DNA from: Halopseudomonas sp002296055
Lineage (GTDB): Bacteria > Pseudomonadota > Gammaproteobacteria > Pseudomonadales > Pseudomonadaceae
Length of the DNA: 64,000 nt
Assembly (NCBI RefSeq): GCF_050876985.1
Contig: NZ_JBPAPP010000001.1
Reading direction: 5' to 3' (one strand)
The position numbers and the translations under genes are program-made. This document shows positions 52,359-62,064 of this stretch, in pieces. The notes under the pieces are model-generated. The model was not told where the DNA came from and made no database searches. It saw only the letters and a program-made list of their open reading frames with translations. Position 1 is the stretch's first letter. Each line of letters opens with the position of its first letter.

Positions 52359-52376
52359 AGGTTGTAAATACAACCT
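52359..52376. promoter_or_regulatory. Perfect inverted repeat upstream of porin gene
   Basis: AGGTTGTAAATACAACCT, 8-bp arms with 2 central bases, 140 bases before the porin ATG. It overlaps a second palindrome ACCTCCGGAGGT (52351-52362). Looks like an operator or a paired binding site; the factor is unknown. Confidence 0.45.
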
Positions 52377-52515
52377 GCTGCAGGCCCGGTATCTCGTCGC
52401 TTGGTCGCACGGACCAAAGGGCAACACAACCGCCGCTGATGGCCAATGGGGGCGGGCAGGGGGCTTTCTGATAATCGGCGTGACGCTTCAGTCACTGAAT
52501 TCATCGGAGAGCACC

Positions 52516-53682
52516 ATGTACAAGAACAAGATTGCCTGCACCCTGCTGACCCCTATCGCCCTTGCCCTGCTGAGCGCCCCGGCGTCTGCCGCCATTACTC
52601 TGTACGACGAAGACGGTACCACCTTCTCTGCCGACGGTTACGTCAACGCCTTCTATGTGCAGACCGACACCGACAACATCAACGATGACCTGGACCGCGA
52701 TCAAGCCCGCGTGAAGATGGGCTTTCTGCCCAACTACATCGGCTTCAACATGGGCAAGGATATGGGCGACCTGACCCTCGGCGCACGCTCCTCGTTCTGG
52801 GTCACCATCAATGACAGCGAAACCAACGGCACCAGCACGGCCATCGACGTGCGTCAGTTCTACGGCACTATCGGCGGCGACTGGGGTGAAGTGCTGGTCG
52901 GTAAGGACTTTGGCCTGTTTGCCCGCTCCAACATCCTGCTCGATGAAATGCTCGCCGGTTACGGTCAGGTCAGCGACACCCTGGGCCTGGTTGACGGCGG
53001 TGGCGTGTCCTTCGGCAACATCGGCAGTGGCTATCCGTACCCGTTCCCGACCGCTCAGATCACCTACCGCTCACCGGTCATGGGCGGGCTGCGCATCGCC
53101 GCCGGTATCATGGACCCGGTCGACACCAGCGACGACAGTGTTGCCGGCAAGAACTACCAGGACGCGCCGCGCTTTGAAACCGAGATCACCTATCAATTCG
53201 ATCTGGCTGGCGCCGAGATCTACAGCTGGGTGAACGCGGGCTACCAGACCTCCAAAAACACCGATGATGCCGTGGACGACGTCACCTCCGAGGGGGTTGG
53301 CTACGGCGTTCAGGCAAAGATGGGTGCGCTGTCGCTGATTGCCTCTGGTTTTGACGCCGAAGGTATCAACCCGTTCTTCACCAACAACGCGGGCGAAGCG
53401 GTACTGCGTGAAATCGACAGCACCGGCTACCTGATGCAGGGCTCTTACACCTTTGGCGGCAAGACCCGTCTGGCGCTGTCTTACGGCAAAACCGAAGACG
53501 ACGGCAACGGTCTCGGTGTGGCAGCTGATTACGAAACCCGCGCCATCGGCCTGTTCCACAGCATCAACGAGCACCTGACCCTGGTAGCGGAGTACAACCA
53601 GTTCGAGATTGAAGATCGCACCAACAACCTGACCATCGAAGAGACTGACTCCGTGGCACTGGGTGTTGCCCTGAGCTGGTAA
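52516..53682 (+). CDS. Outer-membrane porin (gram-negative general porin type)
   Basis: 388 residues from the ATG at 52516, with GGAGA at 52506-52510; a longer frame extends upstream without support. Signal peptide to about residue 26 (LSAPASA). ITLYDEDGTTFSADGYVNAFYVQTD is a typical first strand of 16-strand porins, and the end ALGVALSW has the terminal aromatic residue. Substrate unknown; its place between pqqF and the regulatory genes suggests uptake of an alcohol-related substrate, but that is only inference. Confidence 0.85.
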   Translation: MYKNKIACTLLTPIALALLSAPASAAITLYDEDGTTFSADGYVNAFYVQTDTDNINDDLDRDQARVKMGFLPNYIGFNMGKDMGDLTLGARSSFWVTINDSETNGTSTAIDVRQFYGTIGGDWGEVLVGKDFGLFARSNILLDEMLAGYGQVSDTLGLVDGGGVSFGNIGSGYPYPFPTAQITYRSPVMGGLRIAAGIMDPVDTSDDSVAGKNYQDAPRFETEITYQFDLAGAEIYSWVNAGYQTSKNTDDAVDDVTSEGVGYGVQAKMGALSLIASGFDAEGINPFFTNNAGEAVLREIDSTGYLMQGSYTFGGKTRLALSYGKTEDDGNGLGVAADYETRAIGLFHSINEHLTLVAEYNQFEIEDRTNNLTIEETDSVALGVALSW

Positions 53683-53700
53683 TCGCGTTAATGGGTATCG

Positions 53701-53732
53701 GCCCCCGTCTGTGCGAGCAGGCGGGGGCTTTT
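53701..53732 (+). terminator. Terminator of porin gene
   Basis: Stem GCCCCCG/CGGGGGC with a 14-base loop, followed by TTTTGC. Confidence 0.75.
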
Positions 53733-53789
53733 GCATTGTGTTGCACCGGCCCCATGGTGTGCCGTGCTAAACAGCCACTTCAATTACAC

Positions 53790-53815
53790 GTCATCCCCGC
53801 GCAGGCGGGGATCCA
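53790..53815. repeat. Single REP-type element
   Basis: GTCATCCCCGCGCAGGCGGGGATCCA: an imperfect palindrome of the same family as the tandem units at 57716-58220 and the array at 62258-62376. Lies in the gap between the porin and the FIST gene. Confidence 0.75.
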
Positions 53816-53859
53816 TCCCGGGGCGATTCCGGCCACATGCTGCCCAAGACCTACCCATT

Positions 53860-53873
53860 CAGTACTGAAGTAG
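53860..53873 (-). promoter_or_regulatory. Shared alcohol-oxidation motif upstream of FIST gene
   Basis: On the minus strand CTACTTCAGTACTG, 12 of 14 identical with the core CTACTTTAGTACCG upstream of the ErbR-like gene, 40 bases before the FIST gene ATG. The core TACTTCAGTA is an inverted repeat (TACT-N2-AGTA). Confidence 0.5.
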
Positions 53874-53912
53874 CATGTTGGCGCACCTTGCCTGCTCTCT
53901 AGAATCGGGGGC

Positions 53913-55091
53913 ATGAACAGTATTCCCGGCACCACCCACCTCAGCACTCAGCCGCTCGACGACTGCTTTCGCACCGCGATGACCGAGGCCACCGACCCGG
54001 ACGCTGCGGCGCAGGATCTGGCGCGTCAGTTACTGCATCCGCATCTGGGCTGTGTGCTGTTTTTCTGTTCTGCCGAGTACCCGCTGGAGCGTTTGGCTAC
54101 GGCGCTGGAGCAGCACTTTGGCGGCGTGATGCTGCTCGGCTGTACCACGGCCGGGGAGATCAGCGCCCAGGGCTACGGGCGCGGCTGCATCAGCGCTCTG
54201 GGGTTGGATTTGCGTACCTTTGCGGTTGACTGCACCTTGATTCAGGCGCTCGACAGCTTCAGCCTGGTAGAGGCGCAGCAGGCGGTTGAGCGCATGTTGG
54301 GGTACTGCCGGCAGGTAAACCTGGCGCCCATCAAGGAGCACACCTTTGCTCTGACCATGCTGGACGGCCTGTCCAGCCGCGAGGAGCTGGTGCTCAACAC
54401 CCTGAGCGCGGCGCTTGGCAGCATTCCGCACTTTGGCGGCTCGGCGGGTGATGACAACCACCTGAGCCATACCCACGTGTATTACCAGGGGCGTTTTCTG
54501 ACCGGGGCCGCTGTGGTGGTGATGATCAACACCTGGCTGGATTTTGAGGTGTTCACCACCCATCACTTAAAGCCCACCGACAGCAAGCTGGTAGTCACCG
54601 CCGCTGACAGTGCCAGTCGCACGGTGCTGGAGCTGAACGCCGAACCGGCAGCAGAGGAGTACGCCAGGCTGGTCGGCGTGCCGCTGGACGGGCTGCGTGC
54701 AGAGCACTTTGCGCTTAACGCCCTGGCGGTGCGTATTCGCGACCAGTTTTATGTGCGCTCCATCCAGCGGGTCAATGCTGACCTCAGTTTGACCTTTTAC
54801 TGCGCCGTGGACACCGGCATCGTGCTCACCGCGATGACGCCCGGCGAGCTGCTGCCCAACTTGCGCCTGCGTTTTGAACAACTGCGCCAGCGTTTGGGCG
54901 AGCCGGTATTGATTCTGGGTTGCGACTGCTTTTTACGCCGCATGGAGGCCGAGCTGCGCGGGGAGGATCAGCGCATGTCAGACTTTTTGGCGGCTAACCG
55001 GGTGATTGGCTTTAACACCTACGGTGAGCAGTTCAACGGCATGCACATTAACCAGACCTTCACCGGGGTGGCTTTTGCACTCCCGCGCTGA
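53913..55091 (+). CDS. nosP: FIST-domain sensor protein, NosP-like
   Basis: 392 residues consisting of FIST N (VLFFCSAEYPLERLATALEQHFGGVMLLGCTTAGEISAQGYGRG; LDGLSSREELVLNTLSAALGSIPHFGGSAGDDN) and FIST C (FDQLRQRLGEPVLILGCDCFLRR region; NRVIGFNTYGEQFNGMHINQTFTGVAF). In P. aeruginosa the equivalent protein NosP binds haem and nitric oxide and controls the neighbouring kinase NahK. The kinase gene follows after one base, which supports the same partnership here. Haem binding cannot be shown from the sequence alone. Confidence 0.87.
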   Translation: MNSIPGTTHLSTQPLDDCFRTAMTEATDPDAAAQDLARQLLHPHLGCVLFFCSAEYPLERLATALEQHFGGVMLLGCTTAGEISAQGYGRGCISALGLDLRTFAVDCTLIQALDSFSLVEAQQAVERMLGYCRQVNLAPIKEHTFALTMLDGLSSREELVLNTLSAALGSIPHFGGSAGDDNHLSHTHVYYQGRFLTGAAVVVMINTWLDFEVFTTHHLKPTDSKLVVTAADSASRTVLELNAEPAAEEYARLVGVPLDGLRAEHFALNALAVRIRDQFYVRSIQRVNADLSLTFYCAVDTGIVLTAMTPGELLPNLRLRFEQLRQRLGEPVLILGCDCFLRRMEAELRGEDQRMSDFLAANRVIGFNTYGEQFNGMHINQTFTGVAFALPR

Positions 55092-55092
55092 G

Positions 55093-57681
55093 GTGCCTCT
55101 GCATGACCCGCAGCTGCTGGCCGAGCTGCAAGCGCTGCGCGCGGAAAACCGCAAACTCAAACGCATCAACGCCGCGCTGATTGAGCGGGTTGAATCCAGC
55201 TCCAGCCAGCGCACAGAAAGCTACGCCGCGTTTCAGCATTCGGTTGAGCTGGCTGAGCAGGTGCGCGAACGCACCCAGGCGCTGAACGACACCATGGCCG
55301 AGCTGCAAGCCAGCAATCGCCTGCTGACTGATGCCCGCGCCCGGGCGGAAAAGGCCCACCACTACCTGATCGATGCCATTGAAAGCGTCTCTGACGCCTT
55401 TGTGCTGTTTGATGAGCAGCGCCGTATCGTGCTGTTCAACAGTCGCTTTGCCGCCTTTTGGCAGGGCACCGGTGTGTGCGTGACCGAGGGCACCTCGCTG
55501 AATGAGGTCAAGCGCCTGGCCCTGACTACCGGGCTGGTGGTCGAGACCGACGCTGCCGCCGACGGCCAACTGCTGCACCAGTTGCGTGACCAGCGCTGGA
55601 TGCAGGTCAGTGAGCGGCCTACGCGTGAGGGCGGGCTGGTGATCATGTACACCGATATTACCGACCTCAAACAGTCCGAGAAGGCGCGGCGCGAAAAGGC
55701 GCTTGAGCAGAAAACCCGCCTGCTGCAGCGCACCGTCGACAGCCTGTCCCAGGGCGTTGCGGTGGTCAACGATGAAGGCGCGCTGGAGGTCTGGAACGGG
55801 CGTTTTCTGGAGCTGGCCGGGCTGGCGCCCATTGAGGCGCACCGGCCCTTTGCCGAGGTGATTGGCGAGAGCGAGCTGGAGCTGTTTACCCCCTACAGCC
55901 GCAATCATCAGGGGGCGCCTTTGCTCACCTGCGAGCAGCGCCTGGGCAGCGGACGGGTGCTGGAGGTGCGCAGCCACCCCATGCCGACCGGTGGCTTCGT
56001 CAACACCTTTACCGACATCACCGAACGCGACCTCTACGCCCGTGCCCTGCAGGAGAGCGAGCGCTGGGTGCGGCTGATCACCGACCACGTGCCGGCGCTG
56101 ATTGCCTATGTCGGCGCGGACCTCACGTACCAGTTCACCAACAAGGTGTACGAAGATTGGTACGGCTGGGCGCGCGGCGAAATTCTTGGGCAGACCCTGC
56201 ATCGGGTCCATGGCAGCCAGCTATTCGAGCGCCTGCAGCCCTACATTCAGCGCGCCTTCCGAGGGGAGAGCCTGAGCTTCGAGTTTGCCGAGGCCAGCCT
56301 GGACGGTCAGCAGCGCTACCTGCTGCGCTCCTATGTACCCAACCGTGATGGCGACGGCGAGGTGGTGGGTATCTTCGTGCTGATCCGCGACATCACCGAG
56401 CGGCGGCGCACCTCAGAAGCGCTGCATCAGGCCTATCAACACCTGGAGCAACGCGTACGTGAGCGCACCCAGGAGCTGACTGAGGTAAACGGCCAGATGC
56501 GCGAGGAGATCCGCGAGCGCACCGAGGCCGAAGCGCGGCTGCGCGAAGCCAAGCGCGAGGCCGAGCAGGCCAACCTGTCCAAGACCAAGTTTCTTGCTGC
56601 TGTCAGCCACGACCTGTTGCAGCCGCTCAACGCCGCCAGGTTGTTCACCGGTGCACTGCTGGAGCAGCACGACAGCCTGCCGGAGTCCGGCTCATCGCTG
56701 GTGCGCCAGGTCAGTCATTCATTGGAGGATGTGGAAAATCTGCTGGGCACCCTGGTGGATATTTCCAAGCTGGACGCCGGTGTGATCAAGCCGGATATCA
56801 GCGCTTTTCAGCTGACCGATCTGCTCGACAACCTGGCCAAGGAATATCGCCAGATGGCCGGTATCGATGGCCTTGACCTGCACTTTGTCGGCAGCCAGGC
56901 CGTGGTGCGCAGCGACGCCCAACTGCTGGTGCGCATTCTGCGCAACTTTCTCACCAACGCCATTCGTTACACCCCCAGCGGACGTATTCTGCTGGGCTGC
57001 CGGCGCCAGGCGCACGGCTTGCGGATAGAGGTCTGGGACACGGGGCTGGGCATTCCGCAGGACAAGCTGCAGGAGATTTTTCAGGAGTTCAAACGGGTCA
57101 ACCCCAGCGCCAATACCCGCGACCGCGGTCTGGGCCTCGGCCTGGCCATTGTCGACAAGATCGCCCGCATGCTCGGCCACCGCATCAGTGTGCGCTCGGT
57201 GGAAGGGCGCGGCTCGGTATTTGCGGTAGAGGTGCCCTTTGGGCGTCTGCAACCGGCGGCGCAGGCTGCCGAGGTGGTCTCGGCGCGCATTGGCGAACAT
57301 TTGCCGGGTTCCACCGTGTGGGTGCTCGACAACGACGCCGCCATTTGTGCCGGCATGCGCACCTTGCTGGAGGGCTGGGGCTGCAATGTCATCACCGCCC
57401 TCTCGGAAGAAGACCTCGCCGCTCAAGTGGACAACTTCCATGCGCCGGCGGACCTGTTGATAGCCGACTATCACCTGGACAACGACGTCAACGGCGTCGA
57501 CGTGGTCAGCCGCATCAATGCCCGCCGTGGCACGCCATTACCGGTGCTGCTGATCACCGCCAACTACAGCAACGCGCTGAAACTGCAGGTGCGTGAGCTG
57601 GGGCACGTGCTCATGCACAAGCCGGTGAAACCGATGAAGTTGAAGACGGCGATGAGTCATTTGCTGGCGGTCAGAGGTTAG
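55093..57681 (+). CDS. nahK: NahK/ErcS'-like PAS hybrid histidine kinase
   Basis: 862 residues from a GTG at 55093, one base after the nosP-like stop; the longer open frame overlaps that gene and starts without support. N-terminal coiled coil (LLAELQALRAENRKLKRINAALIERVESS), three PAS segments (about residues 95-480), HisKA with H506 (AAVSHDLLQPLNAARLF), HATPase (NFLTNAIRYTPSGRI, DTGLGIPQ, RGLGLGLAIVDK) and a C-terminal receiver with D792 (IADYHLD). Homologues regulate ethanol oxidation genes (ErcS') and biofilm behaviour (NahK). No membrane segments. Confidence 0.88.
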   Translation: MPLHDPQLLAELQALRAENRKLKRINAALIERVESSSSQRTESYAAFQHSVELAEQVRERTQALNDTMAELQASNRLLTDARARAEKAHHYLIDAIESVSDAFVLFDEQRRIVLFNSRFAAFWQGTGVCVTEGTSLNEVKRLALTTGLVVETDAAADGQLLHQLRDQRWMQVSERPTREGGLVIMYTDITDLKQSEKARREKALEQKTRLLQRTVDSLSQGVAVVNDEGALEVWNGRFLELAGLAPIEAHRPFAEVIGESELELFTPYSRNHQGAPLLTCEQRLGSGRVLEVRSHPMPTGGFVNTFTDITERDLYARALQESERWVRLITDHVPALIAYVGADLTYQFTNKVYEDWYGWARGEILGQTLHRVHGSQLFERLQPYIQRAFRGESLSFEFAEASLDGQQRYLLRSYVPNRDGDGEVVGIFVLIRDITERRRTSEALHQAYQHLEQRVRERTQELTEVNGQMREEIRERTEAEARLREAKREAEQANLSKTKFLAAVSHDLLQPLNAARLFTGALLEQHDSLPESGSSLVRQVSHSLEDVENLLGTLVDISKLDAGVIKPDISAFQLTDLLDNLAKEYRQMAGIDGLDLHFVGSQAVVRSDAQLLVRILRNFLTNAIRYTPSGRILLGCRRQAHGLRIEVWDTGLGIPQDKLQEIFQEFKRVNPSANTRDRGLGLGLAIVDKIARMLGHRISVRSVEGRGSVFAVEVPFGRLQPAAQAAEVVSARIGEHLPGSTVWVLDNDAAICAGMRTLLEGWGCNVITALSEEDLAAQVDNFHAPADLLIADYHLDNDVNGVDVVSRINARRGTPLPVLLITANYSNALKLQVRELGHVLMHKPVKPMKLKTAMSHLLAVRG

Positions 57682-57715
57682 GCCTGGCCCCGCTGCGCAA
57701 CAGCGCCCCTCCCTC

Positions 57716-58220
57716 GTCATTCCCGCGCAGGCGGGAATCCAGAGAGGGTATCAGGCGATGGACTGGATCCCCGCCTGCGGGGGGGTGACATGGAAAGGGT
57801 GGGTGAACATCGATGCGGGTGGCCGCAACGCCGGGGTGCGGTGGAGGTGGGCACGGCACGGCATACCGTGCCCGTTTCCAGACACATACGCCTCTCCCGT
57901 CATTCCCGCGTAGGCGGGAATTCAGGAAAGGTTTCAGGCAACGAACTGGATCCCCGCCTACGCGGGGATGACGTGGAAGGGGGGATCTATGTGAGTGGCC
58001 GCAACTCCGGGGTGCGGTGGAGGCGGGCACGGCACGGCATACCGTGCCCGTTTCCAGACACATACGCCTCTCCCGTCATTCCCGCGTAGGCGGGAATCCA
58101 GGAAAGGTATCAGGCAACGAACTGGATCCCCGCCTACGCGGGGATGACGTGGAAGGGGGGGCTATGTGAGTGGCCGCAACTCCGGGCTGCGGTGCAGGCG
58201 GGCACGGCATGCCGTGCCCC
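57716..58220. repeat. Three tandem REP-pair units (about 176-183 bp each)
   Basis: Units start at 57716, 57899 and 58075. Each begins with GTCATTCCCGCGNAGGCGGGAAT and ends its first part with the reverse-complement arm (ATCCCCGCCTACGCGGGGATGAC), giving a hairpin of about 74 bases (57716-57789, 57899-57972, 58075-58148; arms about 25 of 27 bases). Between hairpins, the spacer (with a GGGCACGG...CCGTGCCC stem) is also repeated. Units 2 and 3 are almost identical, so the array expanded recently. The third unit ends in a perfect 20-base palindrome at 58200-58219. Confidence 0.92.
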
Positions 58221-58268
58221 TACGAACGCGGTGTGCAAACGTAGAAGGGAAGGGGCAGTCAGCCCCGC

Positions 58269-58931
58269 TCAGCGCCGCAAATACGCACTGAAATCCACAT
58301 CACTGGCCGACAAAATCGCCTGCACCCGGTTATGCACATTCAACTTGCGCAGAATGGCGGACACGTGCGCTTTGACCGTGGTTTCGGCGATGTCCAGGTG
58401 ATAGGCAATCTGCTTGTTGGACTCGCCCTTGGCCATGCGCTCCAGCACCAGCAGTTGCTTGCGGGTGAGGGCGTAGAGCAGCTCCGGGGAGATGGGGTAT
58501 TCCTCGGGGTTGCGGCGGGTGATGGTGTGGTTGGCGCGAATGATATCCGAGGGCAGGTAGACGTTACCGTCCAGAATCTGCTCGATGGCTTCGGTCATTT
58601 GCGCGCGCGGCGAGGATTTGGTGATAAAGCCGACCGCGCCGTAGGTGATGGCCTGCAGCACAACCTGCTTGTCTTCTTCGGCCGAGACAATCACCACCGG
58701 GATAGACGGAGACTCGTTACGCAGCGTAATCAGGCCGTTGAGGCCATGCATGCCGGGCATGTTCAGGTCCAGCAGGATCAGGTCCAGATCGTCCTGCTCA
58801 CGGGCGATGGCCAGCGCGCTGTCCAGATCACAGGTTTCCAGTAGCTCGCTGCCCGGAAAGCCGCCGCCAATGACGTTGCAGATGGCCTCGCGGAACAGGG
58901 GGTGGTCGTCAGCTATGAGTATCTTGTACAT
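58269..58931 (-). CDS. erbR: NarL/LuxR-type response regulator, ErbR/AgmR-like
   Basis: 220 residues: receiver domain (LIADDHPLF, phospho-acceptor D55 in LILLDLNMPG, VSAEED, FITKSSP) and a LuxR-type helix-turn-helix at about 150-210 (LTRKQLLVLERMAKGESNKQIAYHLDIAETTVKAHVSAILRKLNV). Very close to ErbR/AgmR, which in Pseudomonas controls PQQ biosynthesis and quinoprotein alcohol oxidation genes. A strong copy of the shared motif lies 112-128 bases upstream of its start, suggesting autoregulation or control by the partner regulator. Confidence 0.9.
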   Translation of the reverse strand: MYKILIADDHPLFREAICNVIGGGFPGSELLETCDLDSALAIAREQDDLDLILLDLNMPGMHGLNGLITLRNESPSIPVVIVSAEEDKQVVLQAITYGAVGFITKSSPRAQMTEAIEQILDGNVYLPSDIIRANHTITRRNPEEYPISPELLYALTRKQLLVLERMAKGESNKQIAYHLDIAETTVKAHVSAILRKLNVHNRVQAILSASDVDFSAYLRR

Positions 58932-59042
58932 GGCTTGGTAACCCGTTTTATTTTTTTATGTATGAGTAGCCAGGGCGACTGGCACTGTAGGCATTACATC
59001 GCCAGTAGGGTGTCTTTTAAATGAGACGTTGGCACTACAAAC

Positions 59043-59059
59043 CGGTACTAAAGTAGTAG
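59043..59059 (-). promoter_or_regulatory. Shared alcohol-oxidation motif upstream of erbR
   Basis: On the minus strand CTACTACTTTAGTACCG, differing by one base from the copy upstream of pqqF. It is 112 bases upstream of the erbR start on the same strand, and its right end overlaps the stop of the small ORF at 59048-59209. Confidence 0.6.
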
Positions 59060-59209
59060 GTCGCGGGTGCTTGGAGCAAGCCCTATCTGCCCGGCGGCTA
59101 TCGGTGATTCAGCGCTCTGCAACAGGTCATTCAGGCGTTCATCCGCTACCAGGGTAGCGGCGCTCAGGGCAAGCAGGTAAAAGGCGGTCAGCACGATCAG
59201 CAAACGCAT
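59048..59209 (-). CDS. Small secreted or membrane protein (53 residues), hypothetical
   Basis: MRLLIVLTAFYLLALSAATLVA at the N-terminus is a good signal peptide or membrane anchor, followed by an acidic/polar tail (DERLNDLLQSAESPIAAGQIGLAPSTRDLLL). A longer frame upstream of this ATG looks non-coding. I do not recognise the family. Minus strand, upstream of erbR, and could be its first cistron or unrelated. Confidence 0.4.
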   Translation of the reverse strand: MRLLIVLTAFYLLALSAATLVADERLNDLLQSAESPIAAGQIGLAPSTRDLLL

Positions 59210-59358
59210 GGCGGCAGTCCGGTTGTTGTTTGCTGGCAGTATGGCGCCGTCGCCGGTGCAAGCCCATATGCAGAAAGTAGCGGGTTGGCGGTACCAAGGT
59301 CGTATTTTGCTCGCGCGCGAGCGGCATAGCATGGGTAGAAAACAAGTGGACTACCACC

Positions 59359-59484
59359 ATGCACTGCCTGCGAACCCTGCTGCACCTGACTCTTATGCTG
59401 CTGTGCCTGCTCGGCACCGATCGCCTGTTGGCGGTAGATAGCCCCGCCGCCAGCGCCGCTACCCAGCATGAGCCGCGCCCATGA
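59359..59484 (+). CDS. Tiny secreted ORF coupled to response regulator (41 residues)
   Basis: MHCLRTLLHLTLMLLCLLGTDRLLA is a complete signal-peptide-like segment and is followed by only about 16 residues (VDSPAASAATQHEPRP). Its stop overlaps the ATG of the downstream regulator gene (ATGA at 59481-59484), so the two are translationally coupled. No family is recognised. It could be a leader peptide for regulation of the regulator or a small exported protein; support is moderate because the ribosome site is weak. Confidence 0.45.
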   Translation: MHCLRTLLHLTLMLLCLLGTDRLLAVDSPAASAATQHEPRP

Positions 59485-60122
59485 ACCTGCTGCTGGTGGA
59501 CGATCACCCCATGGTGCGCCACGGCTGCGCCTGCCTGCTGGGCGAGATGTTGCCGCAGGCGGAGATTCGCGCCGTGGAAAGCGGGGAGGACGCCCTGGTT
59601 GCCGCGCAGCAGCGGGTGCCTGACCTGGTGTTGCTGGACATAGGCCTGCCCGGCATCAGCGGTATCGAAACCGCCCGGCGGCTGATCCAGCGTTGGCCGC
59701 TGCTGCGCATCCTGTTCTTCAGCATGCACGATGAACTGCCGCTGGTGCGTCAGGCATTGGCGACCGGCGCGCTCGGCTATATCACCAAAAACGCCTCGCC
59801 CGATGTGCTGCTGGATGCGGTCGGCCGCTGCCTCAAGGGCCACCGTTATATAGAGCAAGACCTCGCCACCCAGCTGGCCTGTGCCGGCAGCGATGAGCGC
59901 CTGGACCCGCGCCTGCGCGACGTCACCCAGCGCGAGTTCGAGATCTTCGTCATGCTCGCCCGCGGCGTGCCGCCCCGGCAGATCGCCGAGAACCTGTGCA
60001 TCAGCAGCAAAACCGTCTCCAACAACCTCACCGTGCTCAAACAAAAGCTCAGCGTCAGCTCGCTGACCGAGTTGGTGCACCTGGCGATTGATACCGGCGT
60101 GCTGCGGGTGCAGAGCGCCTGA
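59481..60122 (+). CDS. exaE: NarL/LuxR-type response regulator, ExaE/EraR-like
   Basis: 213 residues: receiver (LLVDDHPMV, phospho-acceptor D53 in LVLLDIGLPG, FFSMHDE, YITKNASP) and LuxR-type helix-turn-helix (VTQREFEIFVMLARGVPPRQIAENLCISSKTVSNNLTVLKQKLSV). Context next to exaC and erbR points to the ExaE/EraR role in switching on the ethanol oxidation genes. The usual sensor kinase gene exaD/eraS is not beside it. Start overlaps the tiny upstream ORF. Confidence 0.82.
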   Translation: MNLLLVDDHPMVRHGCACLLGEMLPQAEIRAVESGEDALVAAQQRVPDLVLLDIGLPGISGIETARRLIQRWPLLRILFFSMHDELPLVRQALATGALGYITKNASPDVLLDAVGRCLKGHRYIEQDLATQLACAGSDERLDPRLRDVTQREFEIFVMLARGVPPRQIAENLCISSKTVSNNLTVLKQKLSVSSLTELVHLAIDTGVLRVQSA

Positions 60123-60192
60123 CCGCTGGTCGGCTGCAGCGCGGCTAAGCCGTCTGCCAGCTAGCCTGAGAAGACGCTATGGGTCGGGCAAT

Positions 60193-60209
60193 CTACTACT
60201 AAATAACGA
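60193..60209 (+). promoter_or_regulatory. Weak copy of the shared motif upstream of exaC
   Basis: CTACTACTAAATAACGA, sharing CTACTACT with the strong copies (about 11 of 17 overall), 106 bases before the aldehyde dehydrogenase start. A hairpin TGACCC-GTGCG-GGGTCA (60274-60290) lies just before its ribosome site. Confidence 0.4.
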
Positions 60210-60314
60210 CATCAACCCTGCCAACGGCGCATACCAGACACCCTGAAGCCGTTACTAAGATCGAACCATGACTTGACCCGTGCGGGGTCAGGCTTCGCTC
60301 AGAGGAAAACAACA

Positions 60315-61835
<1,521 letters not shown>

Positions 61836-61967
61836 GCCCAACCCAGGCAAACCCCGCGCAGGTTGCTCCACCTGCCGGGGCGCTAGGGGCTGGTGGTGAG
61901 TTGTCGGCCCTGAGTAGTACCCCTGAGGGACATGCCCCTCGTTCTGCAAGTCTGTTCGTGAAACTTT

Positions 61968-61994
61968 GGCGTGACTTCGGTCACGCCTTTTTTT
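61968..61994 (+). terminator. Rho-independent terminator of exaC
   Basis: Perfect 8-bp stem GGCGTGAC/GTCACGCC with a TTCG tetraloop, followed by seven Ts. A textbook terminator. Confidence 0.9.
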
Positions 61995-62064
61995 GTCTGG
62001 GATTTGGTGGGGGAGCGTTGGTACTTGGCAGGGCTCGCTCCTCGGGTGGCGCAGATCCTGGGAA

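Noticed and set aside
57716..58220. Tandem repeats resembling a CRISPR array
   Set aside because: Only three units of about 180 bp, each self-complementary over 74 bp, with conserved rather than variable spacers and no cas genes. These are REP pairs.
57790..58401. Short open frames inside the REP array
   Set aside because: They consist of repeat sequence and repeat the same peptide; not genes.
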